Assembly (NCBI RefSeq): GCF_036053395.1
Contig: NZ_CP107942.1
Span: 8,016,501-8,080,500, forward strand
Source of the DNA: Actinoplanes sp. NBC_00393
GTDB taxonomy: Bacteria > Actinomycetota > Actinomycetes > Mycobacteriales > Micromonosporaceae
DNA length: 64,000 bases
Direction of reading: 5' to 3'
A program made the translations under genes and the position numbers. The notes beneath the pieces are model-generated. The model was not told where the DNA came from. It saw only the letters and a list, made by a program, of their open reading frames with translations, and ran no database searches. Positions within the stretch are counted from its first letter, which is position 1; the number at the start of each line of letters is the position of its first letter. This document shows, one piece after another, positions 8,844-20,594 of the stretch.

Positions 8844-8904
8844 TAACCGACCCGCATACCGGCCTGAGCGACGGGCCGGCCACCGTCCAATGCGACTTGG
8901 CTTG

Positions 8905-9023
8905 AGTTGATCTTGGCGGCGAGGTGCCGCCAGCCGAACATGCCCGACCCATCAAGATCAACTTGCACGATCTTCCCGGCCGGTTCTCACGGCTGTTTAC
9001 GACACCCCGGAACAGCCGTGAGA
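8905..9023. repeat. Two adjacent inverted repeats next to the IS
   Basis: The first dyad is 11 bp (8905-8915 with 8953-8963), enclosing a smaller GGCGGC/GCCGCC hairpin. The second is 13 bp and perfect (8985-8997 with 9011-9023, loop 13). No gene can be supported from 8847 to 9482; apart from these dyads and the tandem array, nothing was recognised. Confidence 0.7.
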
Positions 9024-9128
9024 GCCAGCCGGATCGCCGCCACCGCCACGCCGACCGGTTGATCATGAGCCTGGGGGCGCAATCCCTGGTCAAGGACGCC
9101 CGGCCGCCTACCGGAATTGGGCCGCCCT

Positions 9129-9306
9129 CAGCCGTAGCCCACAGGCAACGCAGCCTCTATAACGGGCACCAGCGACGGCCCGTCCCGCTCAGCCGTCGCC
9201 CACCCAGGCAACCAGACCTCCATAACCGGCACCAGCGACGGCCCACCCCGCCCAGCCGTCGCCCACCCAGGCAACCAGGCCTCCATAACCGGCACCAGCG
9301 ACGGCT
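9129..9306. repeat. 61-63-bp tandem repeat array, 3 units
   Basis: Three head-to-tail copies starting at 9129, 9190 and 9253, each with a CAGCCGTCGCCCACCCAGGC-like head and an ACCAGCGACGGC core. Units 2 and 3 are nearly identical. A related head sequence lies at 7082-7104, immediately left of the IS, so the IS may have landed in a fourth copy. Confidence 0.85.
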
Positions 9307-9482
9307 GGCCGGCCTCGGCGTGCCCCCTGGGGTGGCTCTCGCGCTTGGGATAGTCCGGCGAGGTGGGGTCGGGTCTGGTGGGCCGCCGGCGTCGCCCATG
9401 AAGAACAACCGGCATACGGCCGACCACCGCCGCACCTCGCTGAGGGTCCGGCGGCGGGTTTGACGTTGATACGGGCTGCCGG

Positions 9483-9779
9483 TCAGATGGCCAGCTGGGC
9501 GCGGGACGGCACACCGACCACCACCGGGCCGACGGTGCGGGGTGCGGCCTGCTGGGGTACCGCGTACGGGCCGAGCATCGTCTCCACCACCGGAGCGATG
9601 GCGGGGCGGTCGCCGAGTTGCATGAGCCGGGTGGCGCGGGCGAGGGAGCCGGTCTCGCCGTCGCGGAAGCCCTCCCGGTAGCCGCGTTCGTAGCGTTCGC
9701 CGCGGCCGAGAGCCCGGCCGAGGGCGAAGCAGGAGGAGCCGGCGAGGGCGAGTAGGAAGAGCAGCGCGAAGGGTGTCAC
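9483..9779 (-). CDS. Small membrane-anchored hypothetical protein
   Basis: About 98 residues from a GTG at 9779, which has AAGGA 7 nt upstream; the in-frame GTG at 9806 has no such site. One N-terminal hydrophobic segment (PFALLFLLALAGSSCFALG) is followed by a charged, Arg/Gly/Glu-rich stretch (RGERYERGYREGFRDGE) and a less charged tail. The family was not recognised. Third-position GC is high, consistent with a real gene. It stands alone, transcribed away from pyrE. Confidence 0.65.
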   Translation of the reverse strand: MTPFALLFLLALAGSSCFALGRALGRGERYERGYREGFRDGETGSLARATRLMQLGDRPAIAPVVETMLGPYAVPQQAAPRTVGPVVVGVPSRAQLAI

Positions 9780-9929
9780 AGAACTTTCCTTCCGGGCGCG
9801 AGCCACTAATTAGCCGAAAACTACCCCAAACAGACATATGTTGCGGTAAGGAGGAGATCAAGTACGCCTACGGGTGACCGGCAGGGGTGCCGCACGGGCT
9901 CCGGCGGCGGCCTGACAAGCTGAGTCCTT

Positions 9930-10454
9930 GTGACTGACTCCGACCTTGCCCGGCAGGTTCGCAGCGTGAGCCGGCTGACCGGCGAATTCACTCTGCGTTC
10001 CGGCCGCACCGCGACCGAATACTTCGATAAGTACCAGTTCGAGGCCGACCCGGTCCTGCTCGACAAGCTGGCCGAGCAGCTCGCCGTACTGATTCCGGAA
10101 GGCACCGAGGTCCTCGCCGGGCTGGAGATGGGCGGCATCGCGGTCGTCACCGCGCTGGCCCGGCACGCCGGCCTGCCCACCGCTTTCGTCCGCAAGCAGG
10201 CCAAGAAGTACGGCACCGCCCGGCTCGCCGAAGGCGCCGAAGTGGCCGGCCGGCGGGTTTTGATCGTCGAGGACGTCGTCACCTCCGGCGGCCAGGTCGT
10301 CCTCTCCACCATGGACCTGCGCAAGCTGGGCGCGCATGTGGACCACGCGGTCTGCGTGATCGACCGGCAGGAGGGCGGCGCTCAGGCACTCGCCGCCGAG
10401 GGCATCACCCTGCGCGCCCTGCTGACCCGCGCCGACCTCGACGCCGCCGCCTGA
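9930..10454 (+). CDS. pyrE: Orotate phosphoribosyltransferase
   Basis: A 174-residue type I phosphoribosyltransferase that converts orotate and PRPP to orotidine 5'-phosphate in pyrimidine synthesis. The PRPP loop is VLIVEDVVTSGG (about residues 109-120). Upstream, TLRSGRTATEYFDKYQFE is the orotate-binding N-terminus, and KYGTARLAEGA is the flexible catalytic loop. The start is GTG at 9930. The gene is not in a pyr operon; its 3' end faces asd across the 63-bp repeat array. Confidence 0.93.
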   Translation: MTDSDLARQVRSVSRLTGEFTLRSGRTATEYFDKYQFEADPVLLDKLAEQLAVLIPEGTEVLAGLEMGGIAVVTALARHAGLPTAFVRKQAKKYGTARLAEGAEVAGRRVLIVEDVVTSGGQVVLSTMDLRKLGAHVDHAVCVIDRQEGGAQALAAEGITLRALLTRADLDAAA

Positions 10455-10487
10455 CCCCGGTCCCCAGCTGACCCTCAGCGCTGCCTC

Positions 10488-10878
10488 AACCGCCGCGAGG
10501 CAGCGCTGAGCGCCAGCCAGAACACCCAGTGCCGCTCCCCGGCGCGCGAAACAACGCTGAGCGTCAGCCGACAAGAGCCGGCTGACCAACAGAGCTGCCT
10601 CAGCGCCCACGAGACGACACTGAGCGTCAGCCGACAAGAGTCAGCTGACCAGCAACGCTGCTTCAGCGCCCACGAGACGACGCTCAGCGTCAGCCGACAA
10701 GAACCGGCTGACCAGCGAAGCTGCCTCAGCGCCCGCGAGACGACGCTGAGCGTCAGCCGAGAAGAACCGGCTGACCAGCAAAGCTGCTTCGGCGGCCGGG
10801 AGACGACGCTGGGCGTCAGCCGACAAGAACCGGCTGACCAGCAGGGCTGCTTCGACGGCCGGGAGACGACAGTGGGTG
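10488..10878. repeat. 63-bp tandem dyad repeat array (locus 1)
   Basis: A GCGTCAGCCG landmark recurs at exactly 63-bp steps (10561, 10624, 10687, 10750, 10813) with a diverged copy at 10876 and degenerate sequence to the left. Each unit has two nested inverted repeats, an outer GGCTGAC...GTCAGCC and an inner CTCAGCG...CGCTGAG, so each can fold as a hairpin. The array fills the gap between convergent pyrE and asd; its last copy supplies the asd stop codon. The 61-codon open frame in it (10641-10826, minus) is a periodic artefact. A related array lies at 27045-27357. Confidence 0.92.
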
Positions 10879-11949
10879 TCAGCTGGGTTCGGGGCGTTTG
10901 CTCAGCTCGGCGGCGATCAGCTCAGCGATCTGGACGGTGTTCAAGGCCGCCCCCTTGCGCATGTTGTCGCCGGTCACGAAGAGGGAGAGGGCGCGCGGAT
11001 CATCCATCGCCCGGCGGATCCGGCCGACCCAGGACGGGTCGGTGCCGACCGCGTCGATCGGCATCGGGAACTCGCCGGCTTCCGGGTCGTCGACGAGGAT
11101 GACGCCGGGGGCGTTGCGCAGCACCTGGCGGGCGCCGTCCGCGGTGACCTCGGAGGCGAAGACGGCGTGCACCGCGATCGAGTGGCCGGTGACGACCGGG
11201 ACCCGTACGCAGGTGGCGGAGACCTTCAACGCCGGCAGGCCGAGGATCTTGCGGGACTCGTTGCGGAGTTTCAGCTCCTCCGAGGACCAGCCGAGGTCGG
11301 CCAGTTCGCCGGACCAGGGCACCACGTTGAGGGCCAGCGGGGCCGGGAAGGGGCCGAGCTCGTCACCGACCGCCTGGCGCACGTTGCCGGGCCGGGAGCC
11401 GAGCAGCCGGTCGCCGGCGACCTTGGTGAGCTGGTCGTGGAGGGTGTCGACGCCGATCTGGCCGGCGCCGGAGGCTGATTGGTACGAGGCGAGCACGAGT
11501 TCGCGTAGCCCGTACTCGTAGTGCAGCGGAGCCACCGCCATGATCATCGCCGCGGTGGTGCAGTTCGCGCTGGAGACGATGCCGCGCGGGCGGTGCCCGG
11601 CCACCTCACGGTTGACCTCGGGCACCACCAGCGGTACGTCGGACTGCATGCGGAACGCGGAGGAGTTGTCCACCACGACCGCGCCCCGGGAGACCGCGAT
11701 CGGGGCCCACTGGACCGACACGTCGTCGGGCACGTCGAACATCGCGACGTCGACCCCGTCGAAGGCCTCGGCGGTCAGCTCGCGCACGATCAGTTGCTCG
11801 CCGCGGCAGGTCAGGACCTTGCCGGCGGACCGGGCCGTGGCGATCAGCCGGATCTCGCCCCAGACGTTGCGCCGGGACGAGAGCAGCTCGAGCATGACTG
11901 ACCCGACGGAGCCGGTCGCTCCGACGACGGCGAGCGTTGGCTGCGCCAT
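10879..11949 (-). CDS. asd: Aspartate-semialdehyde dehydrogenase
   Basis: A 356-residue NADP-dependent enzyme making aspartate semialdehyde from aspartyl phosphate for lysine, threonine, methionine and diaminopimelate. The N-terminal nucleotide motif is VGATGSVGSVML (about 9-20). The catalytic cysteine is Cys130 in SSANCTTAAM, and the substrate-binding QSASGAGQ lies near residue 158. It follows lysC by 8 bp on the same strand, the usual actinobacterial lysC-asd operon. The stop codon falls in the edge of the adjoining repeat array. Confidence 0.95.
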   Translation of the reverse strand: MAQPTLAVVGATGSVGSVMLELLSSRRNVWGEIRLIATARSAGKVLTCRGEQLIVRELTAEAFDGVDVAMFDVPDDVSVQWAPIAVSRGAVVVDNSSAFRMQSDVPLVVPEVNREVAGHRPRGIVSSANCTTAAMIMAVAPLHYEYGLRELVLASYQSASGAGQIGVDTLHDQLTKVAGDRLLGSRPGNVRQAVGDELGPFPAPLALNVVPWSGELADLGWSSEELKLRNESRKILGLPALKVSATCVRVPVVTGHSIAVHAVFASEVTADGARQVLRNAPGVILVDDPEAGEFPMPIDAVGTDPSWVGRIRRAMDDPRALSLFVTGDNMRKGAALNTVQIAELIAAELSKRPEPS

Positions 11950-11957
11950 CGCCGGGC

Positions 11958-13223
<1,266 letters not shown>

Positions 13224-13374
13224 GGCGAACCAACCCTCCAGTTACACAGTCGCAACCACCCTAGCCGCGCGTCTGCCGCTGCTCGACAGGCGATCCCAGA
13301 TTCCGGCCATTGCGGGCGCGACACGCCGGAGTCACCACAGCAGCGTGTCGCGGGATGGGGTGAACAATGTCGCG

Positions 13375-14154
13375 GTGCGCCTTTTCGCGTTGACCACCGC
13401 CCTACTGGTCATGGGCTTGGCCGGCTGCGGCGCAGACACCCCTGACACGGAGCCGTCGGCCTCGGCCTCCCCCGAGGCTGAGCCGGCCGCCGAAGCCCGC
13501 GACGCCCTGGCCGGCCTGGCCGCGCTCGGGCTGGACCTGCGGTACGCCGCTCTCTACAGCCTGGACACGGGTGACGGCGCACCCCGCGCGGTGGTCGCCA
13601 CGGTGGCGCAGGACGGCAGTTGGAAGGTCGACATCCCGAACGGCGCGCTCGGCGGCACGGCCGGGGTCACCGTCACCCGCAATGCCGGCGGGTTGTTCCA
13701 GTGCACCCTCGCCACCGAGACCAATCCGATCACGCCGACCTGCGTCCGGGTCGCCGAGCGTGGTGACAAGGTGCCCCGCAAGTACGACCCGAAGGTGCAG
13801 CGCCTGTTCCGGCAGTGGCTTTCGGTGTTCACCGATCGGCAGTCGGCTCTGGCGGTCTCCGCGGTGCAGCCGCTGGCCGGGGCCGAGGGCTCCTGCTACG
13901 CCGTCGATTCGGTCTCGGCTGCGCTGGACGCGCCGGTCGACGTCGGCATCTACTGCTACTCCGAGGACGGCCTGCTGACCGCGGCCCGGGTCGAGTTCGG
14001 TGTGCTCAAGCTGGTTCGGCGGGTGGACGGTCCGCAGACCGTGCCGCTGCCGGGCCCGGAGGCGGGCGGCCAGCCGATGGGTATGAACAGCCCGCCGGCC
14101 GTGGTGCAGCCCACCGACTTCCCACCATCCGGGCAGGTCATTAGCCCGGGCTGA
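13375..14154 (+). CDS. Putative lipoprotein, unknown function
   Basis: About 259 residues with a short signal peptide ending in the lipobox LAGC (MRLFALTTALLVMGLAGC), so it is probably exported and lipid-anchored. A Pro/Ala/Glu-rich linker precedes a folded domain with paired cysteines (FQCTLATETNPITPTC, GSCYAV, IYCYS). The C-terminus is Pro-rich. The family was not recognised. GTG at 13375 is chosen because it gives the tightest lipoprotein signal; GTG at 13360 in the same frame is possible. A much longer open frame upstream is antisense to lysC. Confidence 0.7.
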   Translation: MRLFALTTALLVMGLAGCGADTPDTEPSASASPEAEPAAEARDALAGLAALGLDLRYAALYSLDTGDGAPRAVVATVAQDGSWKVDIPNGALGGTAGVTVTRNAGGLFQCTLATETNPITPTCVRVAERGDKVPRKYDPKVQRLFRQWLSVFTDRQSALAVSAVQPLAGAEGSCYAVDSVSAALDAPVDVGIYCYSEDGLLTAARVEFGVLKLVRRVDGPQTVPLPGPEAGGQPMGMNSPPAVVQPTDFPPSGQVISPG

Positions 14155-14164
14155 CTCGATCACG

Positions 14165-16019
<1,855 letters not shown>

Positions 16020-16027
16020 GTTTCACC

Positions 16028-16067
16028 CGGTCGTGTGCCGCCCGTCACGGCGGGCGGCACACGACCG
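16028..16067 (+). terminator. Terminator of leuA
   Basis: A 17-bp stem (16028-16044 with 16051-16067) with a 6-nt loop, beginning 9 bp after the leuA stop. There is no T-run, as is common for high-GC terminators. Confidence 0.75.
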
Positions 16068-16107
16068 TGATCTTGGGTACGAGCAACGCATGCCTACGCT
16101 AGGGAAT

Positions 16108-16725
16108 GTGCCCCGTCGTTTCCTTCCTGTCCTCCTCGTAGCCGTTCTCGCCGCCGGCTGTGACGTGGTCGGCGCCAGTCCCGCTCCGGACTCCAGCGAC
16201 GCCGCCGACGCGGTGGCCACCCTCGACACCCTGACCGTGGCCAAGGCCGGCTCGATGCGTGGCTACAACCGGGACAAGTTCCCGCACTGGCGCGACACCG
16301 GCGAGAACTGCGACGTCCGCGACGAGGTCCTGAAGCGGGACGGCAGCAAGGTCAAGTACTCCGGCTGCAACGTCGTCGCCGGGACCTGGGACAGCCTCTA
16401 CGACGGCAAGGTGCTCAACTCGCCGACCAAGGTGGACATCGACCACATGGTCCCGCTGGCCAACGCCTGGCGGTCCGGCGCCGCCAAGTGGAGCACCGAC
16501 GAGCGTTCCGAGTTCGCCAACGACCTGGACCGGCCGCAGCTGATCGCGGTTTCGCAGACGTCGAACCGGGCAAAGGGCGACCAGGACCCGTCGACCTGGA
16601 AGCCGAGCGCCGAGGAGAGCTGGTGCGCGTACGCCCGGGACTGGATCGAGGTCAAGAGCTACTGGAAGCTGACCGTGACCAGTGCGGAGAAGGACGCGCT
16701 CACCGACATGCTGGAGACCTGCTGA
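16108..16725 (+). CDS. Secreted HNH-type nuclease (DUF1524/GmrSD-like), lipoprotein
   Basis: About 205 residues. The N-terminus (PRRFLPVLLVAVLAAGC) is a lipoprotein signal. The mature part has the HNH-like core KVDIDHMVPLANAWRSG, followed by RPQLIAVSQTSNRAKGDQDPS, the His-Asn-Asn pattern of the DUF1524 family. Cysteines (CDVRDEVL, GCNVV, SWCAY, LETC) could form disulfides outside the cell. Extracellular proteins of this type are common in Streptomyces and Actinoplanes and probably degrade external nucleic acid. GTG at 16108 is preferred over ATG at 16090 because TACGCT (16095-16100) lies 7 nt before it, a leaderless arrangement. Confidence 0.8.
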   Translation: MPRRFLPVLLVAVLAAGCDVVGASPAPDSSDAADAVATLDTLTVAKAGSMRGYNRDKFPHWRDTGENCDVRDEVLKRDGSKVKYSGCNVVAGTWDSLYDGKVLNSPTKVDIDHMVPLANAWRSGAAKWSTDERSEFANDLDRPQLIAVSQTSNRAKGDQDPSTWKPSAEESWCAYARDWIEVKSYWKLTVTSAEKDALTDMLETC

Positions 16726-16985
16726 TGGCCGCGGCGGAACAGAGCAGAACCACTGACATCACCCCCGGACCGGGCGGGGTGATGACCGACGAGGTGGGCG
16801 TCGTGACCGGCGAGCTGACGCTGCGCAGCACCTTCTCCGACGGCGAGGTCGCGCTGAGCGTGCAGTACAAGGACGCCGAGGAGTGGTACGCGGTGACCGG
16901 CGGCCGCAGCAAACTGACCGATTCGTCCGACCTGGACAGCGTGCACGCGATCGCCGTGGCGCTGCTGAACCGCCCGGAGGGTTGA
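16725..16985 (+). CDS. Small hypothetical protein coupled to the nuclease
   Basis: An 86-residue acidic protein whose ATG overlaps the nuclease TGA (TGATG), implying translational coupling. It begins with a polar stretch, then a compact beta-rich region (GELTLRSTFSDGEVALSVQYKDAEEWYAVTGG) with no signal peptide, so it should stay in the cytoplasm. The family was not recognised. A cytoplasmic partner or immunity-like role for the secreted nuclease is conceivable from position alone. Confidence 0.65.
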   Translation: MAAAEQSRTTDITPGPGGVMTDEVGVVTGELTLRSTFSDGEVALSVQYKDAEEWYAVTGGRSKLTDSSDLDSVHAIAVALLNRPEG

Positions 16986-17007
16986 TCCGCGTCGTTACGG
17001 TCGGCCG

Positions 17008-18570
17008 GTGCGCCTCATCCACCTGGCCGTGACCGCGGTGTTCGTCCTGCCGCTGGCGGTCGTCACCGCTTCGGCGAGCCGGCTCCCGGAGGCACCGCCG
17101 ATCTCGGTCGCCGACGTGCTGCCGGCGCCGGCCGAGGCGGTGCCCGATCCGGAGGCCGCCTTCCCGCTGACCCGGGACACGGTGATCGTCGCCTCCGGGG
17201 CGGCCGTGCCGGTGGCCGAGCAGCTCGCCGACGCGTTCCGGCCGGCGACCGGATTCCCGCTCAAGGTCGTTCCGGCCGCCGCAACGAATGCGATCGCGTT
17301 GACCCTGGCGGACGACGGAGCCGCGGGTGACGAGGGTTATCGGCTCGATGTGCGTACCGATGCGGTGTCTTTGCGGGCGGCGCAGCCGGCTGGGTTGTTC
17401 GCCGGCGTGCAGACCCTGCGCCAACTGCTGCCGCCGGAGATCGACGCGCCGAAGGCGCAGCACCGGGACTGGGCGATTCCGGGTGGGCGGATCGTGGACC
17501 GGCCGCGGTTCGCGTATCGGGGCGCGATGCTCGACCTGGCCCGGCACTTCCACACTCCGGACGAGGTGCGGCGGTACATCGATCAGATCAGCCGCTTCAA
17601 GATCAATCACCTGCATCTGCATCTCGCCGACGACCAGGGCTGGCGGATCCAGATCGACAGTTGGCCACGGCTGGCCACGGTGGGCGGCGGCAAGGGCACC
17701 GGGGTACGCGGCATCGGCGGCGGTTACCTGACCAAGGACGACTACCGCGCTCTGGTCCGGTACGCCGCCGACCGTTTCGTCACGATCGTCCCCGAGATCG
17801 ACATGCCGGGACACGTGAACGCGGCCCAGGTGGCGTACCCGGAACTGACGTGCGACGGGCTCGCTCCGAAGCCGCGGATCGACATCCGGGTCGGGTACAG
17901 CTCGCTCTGCGCCGGCAAGGAGATCACCTACCGGTTCGCCGAGGACGTGATCCGCGAGGTCGCCGAACTGACGCCGGGGAAGTACCTGCACATCGGCGGT
18001 GACGAAGCGCATTCCACGCCGCACGCCGACTACCTGGCCTTTCAGGCGCGGGTGCTGCCGCTGGTCCGCAAGTACGGAAAGATCGCGGTCGGCTGGCAGG
18101 AGATCGCCGCGGCGCCGGCCGCCCGGGACGCGATCGTGCAGTACTGGAACCACGAGGGCGACCCGGCCCCGATCGTGGCGTCCGGCGCGAAGGTGCTCGT
18201 CTCGCCGGCCGACCGGGCTTATCTCGACATGCAGTACGACCTGCTCACTCCGGGTGGCCTGCATTGGGCGGGCACGACTGAGGTGGACGACGCCTATGGC
18301 TGGGATCCCGGGCGGGTGCTTTCCGGCGTACCGGAAGATTTGATCCTGGGGGTGGAGGCGCCGCTGTGGTCGGAGACCTTGCGCGATCTTGCCGACCTCG
18401 AGTTTCTGGCTTTTCCCCGCCTGGTAGCGCACGCTGAGCTGGGCTGGTCCCCGCGAGCGACCCACGACTGGGAATCGTTCCGGGCGCGGCTCGGCGCTTA
18501 CGGTCCACGATGGACCCGGCAGGGGGTGCGGTTCTATCGTTCCCCGCAGATTCGCTGGGTGAATATCTGA
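17008..18570 (+). CDS. Secreted GH20 beta-N-acetylhexosaminidase
   Basis: A 520-residue glycosidase removing terminal beta-GlcNAc or GalNAc, for example from chitin oligomers or cell-wall fragments. A signal peptide (about residues 1-24) precedes the GH20b N-terminal domain and the catalytic barrel. The barrel begins FAYRGAMLDLARHFHTPDEV, and LHLHLADDQGWRIQI follows. The catalytic Asp-Glu pair is Asp332-Glu333 in HIGGDEAHST, and the C-terminal WSETL motif (about residue 453) closes the active site. The start is GTG at 17008, 6 nt after TACGGT (16996-17001), so leaderless transcription is likely. Confidence 0.93.
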   Translation: MRLIHLAVTAVFVLPLAVVTASASRLPEAPPISVADVLPAPAEAVPDPEAAFPLTRDTVIVASGAAVPVAEQLADAFRPATGFPLKVVPAAATNAIALTLADDGAAGDEGYRLDVRTDAVSLRAAQPAGLFAGVQTLRQLLPPEIDAPKAQHRDWAIPGGRIVDRPRFAYRGAMLDLARHFHTPDEVRRYIDQISRFKINHLHLHLADDQGWRIQIDSWPRLATVGGGKGTGVRGIGGGYLTKDDYRALVRYAADRFVTIVPEIDMPGHVNAAQVAYPELTCDGLAPKPRIDIRVGYSSLCAGKEITYRFAEDVIREVAELTPGKYLHIGGDEAHSTPHADYLAFQARVLPLVRKYGKIAVGWQEIAAAPAARDAIVQYWNHEGDPAPIVASGAKVLVSPADRAYLDMQYDLLTPGGLHWAGTTEVDDAYGWDPGRVLSGVPEDLILGVEAPLWSETLRDLADLEFLAFPRLVAHAELGWSPRATHDWESFRARLGAYGPRWTRQGVRFYRSPQIRWVNI

Positions 18571-18595
18571 TCTTTCTGATTACTGGGGGTTGGGG

Positions 18596-19516
18596 ATGTC
18601 TCGTATCGTGCGGTTCAGCATCGCTGTGCTGACCGCGACCGCGGCGGTCACCGCCGTGGCCGGACCCGCCTTCGCGGCGAGCACCGGCACTGCCAAGATC
18701 TTCAACGGCAACCACGTCAAGTTCGACGCCGGCGCGGGCCAGGCCAACCGAGTGGTGATCACCAACTCCGGCCGGACCATCACGATCGACGACCGCAACC
18801 GGATCAAGGCCGGCACAGGCTGCAAGGCGGTCAAGGGCGACCGGACCAAGGTGCGCTGCACCGTCCCGTCCCTCGCCGGTGCGCGGGTGGTCCTCGCCCT
18901 CACCGACGGCAACGATCATCTGACCAACAAGAGCAGCCTGGCGATCACCGCGAACGGTGGGCGCGGCACGGACACCCTGATCGGCGGTCCGGCTGCGGAG
19001 GCGCTGCTCGGCGGCGCGGGCAACGACTACATCCACGGCGGCGCCGGCAACGATCATCTGAACGGCACGACGGAGAACGACGACATCCGTGGTGGTCCGG
19101 GCAACGACGAGGTGGTCGGCGGCAGCGGCAACGACAAGCTGCGTGGCGGCCCCGGCAACGACGCCGTCTCCGGTGGGCGCGGCAACGACATCGCCTACGG
19201 CAACACCGGCAACGACTCCATCAACGGCCGGATCGGCGACGACAAGCTCTACGGCGGCAGCGGCAACGACCTGATCCAGGGCGACGCCCACAACGACCTG
19301 ATCTACGGAAACACCGGCAACGACCGGCTGTTCGGTGGCTACGGCGTCGACAGGCTCTACGGTGACGCCGGCAACGACCAGCTGGACGGTTCGATCGACG
19401 CGGTGAACGGGACGCTCTGGGACAGCGACGTGGACCGGTTGGACGGCGGCACCCAGACCGACATCTGCCGGGTCGTCCCCGCCAACGACCGCAAGGTCAA
19501 CTGCGAGACTTCCTAG
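18596..19516 (+). CDS. Secreted RTX-type calcium-binding repeat protein
   Basis: About 306 residues with a Sec signal (MSRIVRFSIAVLTATAAVTA, cleavage after AFA). A small beta domain with two cysteines comes next. About ten GGxGNDxL-type nonapeptide repeats then run from residue 125 to 265 (for example GGPGNDEVV, GGSGNDKLR, GNTGNDSIN). These fold as a calcium-bound beta-roll outside the cell. Two cysteines flank the C-terminus. There is no enzymatic domain. ATG at 18596 is chosen because GGGGGTTGGGG lies just upstream; a TTG two codons earlier is less likely. Confidence 0.87.
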   Translation: MSRIVRFSIAVLTATAAVTAVAGPAFAASTGTAKIFNGNHVKFDAGAGQANRVVITNSGRTITIDDRNRIKAGTGCKAVKGDRTKVRCTVPSLAGARVVLALTDGNDHLTNKSSLAITANGGRGTDTLIGGPAAEALLGGAGNDYIHGGAGNDHLNGTTENDDIRGGPGNDEVVGGSGNDKLRGGPGNDAVSGGRGNDIAYGNTGNDSINGRIGDDKLYGGSGNDLIQGDAHNDLIYGNTGNDRLFGGYGVDRLYGDAGNDQLDGSIDAVNGTLWDSDVDRLDGGTQTDICRVVPANDRKVNCETS

Positions 19517-19520
19517 AGGT

Positions 19521-19548
19521 GTGGAAAGGCCCTGCCGGGCCTTTCCAC
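19521..19548. terminator. Bidirectional terminator
   Basis: A perfect 12-bp stem (19521-19532 with 19537-19548) with loop TGCC, between the RTX gene and the convergent dppF. Confidence 0.88.
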
Positions 19549-19553
19549 AACCA

Positions 19554-20594
19554 TCAGGCTTTGGTGACGGCCGGCCGGCGGCCGGTCACCTGCTCATCGC
19601 TGGCCACCGGGAAGTGGCAGGCGGTCAGGTGCGAACCCGGGTCGTCGAGGCGCTGCACCAGCGGCGGCTCCTCGGTGGCGCAGATGTCCTGCGCCTTCCA
19701 GCACCGGGTCCGGAAACGGCAACCCGACGGCGGGTTGATCGGGCTGGGCACGTCACCGGTGAGCAGCACACGCTCGCGCTGCGCGCGATCACGCCGGATC
19801 GGGTCCGGCACGGGCACGGCAGACATCAGAGCGACGGTGTACGGGTGACGCGGGTTGGCGTACAGCTCGTCCCGTTCGGCGATCTCCACGATCTTGCCGA
19901 GGTACATCACCGCGACCCGGTCGGAGATGTGCCGCACCACCGACAGGTCGTGCGCGATGAAGACGTAGGTCAGGTCGAACTCGTTCTGCAGGTCCTCGAG
20001 CAGGTTCACCACCTGCGCCTGGATCGACACGTCCAGCGCGGAGACCGGCTCGTCCGCCACGATCAACTTCGGGCGCAGGGCGAGCGTACGCGCGATGCCG
20101 ATGCGCTGCCGCTGCCCGCCGGAGAACTCGTGCGGGTACCGGTTGTAGTGCTCCGGGTTCAGGCCGACCAGCTTGAGCAGGTCCTGCACGGCGCGCTTGA
20201 TGCCGTGCTCGGTCTTGACGTTCTGGATCCGCAGCGGCGCGCCGACGATCGTTCCGACCGTGTGCCGCGGGTTCAGCGACGAGAACGGGTCCTGGAAGAT
20301 CATCTGCATGTCGCGCCGCAGCGGGCGGAGCCTGCCCTGGCTGAGGTGCGCGATGTCCTTGCCCTCGAAGTCGATCGACCCACCGGTCGGTTCGAGCAGT
20401 CGGGTCAGCAGCCGGCCGGTGGTCGACTTGCCGCAGCCGGACTCGCCCACCAGGCCGAGCGTCTCACCACGGAAGACGTCGAAGTCGACACCGTCGACCG
20501 CGCGGACCGCGCCGACCTGGCGGCGCAGCAGGCCCTTGTTGATCGGGAAGTGCTTCTCCAGACCCTTGACGGAGAGCAGAGCTTCCTTACTCAT
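19554..20594 (-). CDS. dppF: Oligopeptide/dipeptide ABC transporter ATPase (DppF/OppF type)
   Basis: A 346-residue ATPase with Walker [10 protein letters not shown], signature [13 protein letters not shown] and Walker [13 protein letters not shown], followed by the oligopeptide-transporter C-terminal region with cysteines ([15 protein letters not shown]) that marks the Opp/Dpp ATPase family. Its ATG at 20594 overlaps the dppD stop by 4 bp (ATGA). It is the last gene of the operon. A longer upstream frame is out of frame with dppD and is discarded. Confidence 0.93.
   Translation of the reverse strand: MSKEALLSVKGLEKHFPINKGLLRRQVGAVRAVDGVDFDVFRGETLGLVGESGCGKSTTGRLLTRLLEPTGGSIDFEGKDIAHLSQGRLRPLRRDMQMIFQDPFSSLNPRHTVGTIVGAPLRIQNVKTEHGIKRAVQDLLKLVGLNPEHYNRYPHEFSGGQRQRIGIARTLALRPKLIVADEPVSALDVSIQAQVVNLLEDLQNEFDLTYVFIAHDLSVVRHISDRVAVMYLGKIVEIAERDELYANPRHPYTVALMSAVPVPDPIRRDRAQRERVLLTGDVPSPINPPSGCRFRTRCWKAQDICATEEPPLVQRLDDPGSHLTACHFPVASDEQVTGRRPAVTKA

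Noticed and set aside
10641..10826. 61-residue protein of 21-residue repeats (MSADAQRRLPAAEAALLVSR...)
   Set aside because: A frame kept open by a 63-bp period divisible by 3. There is no start signal, and the related array at 27 kb has 62-bp steps that would break it.
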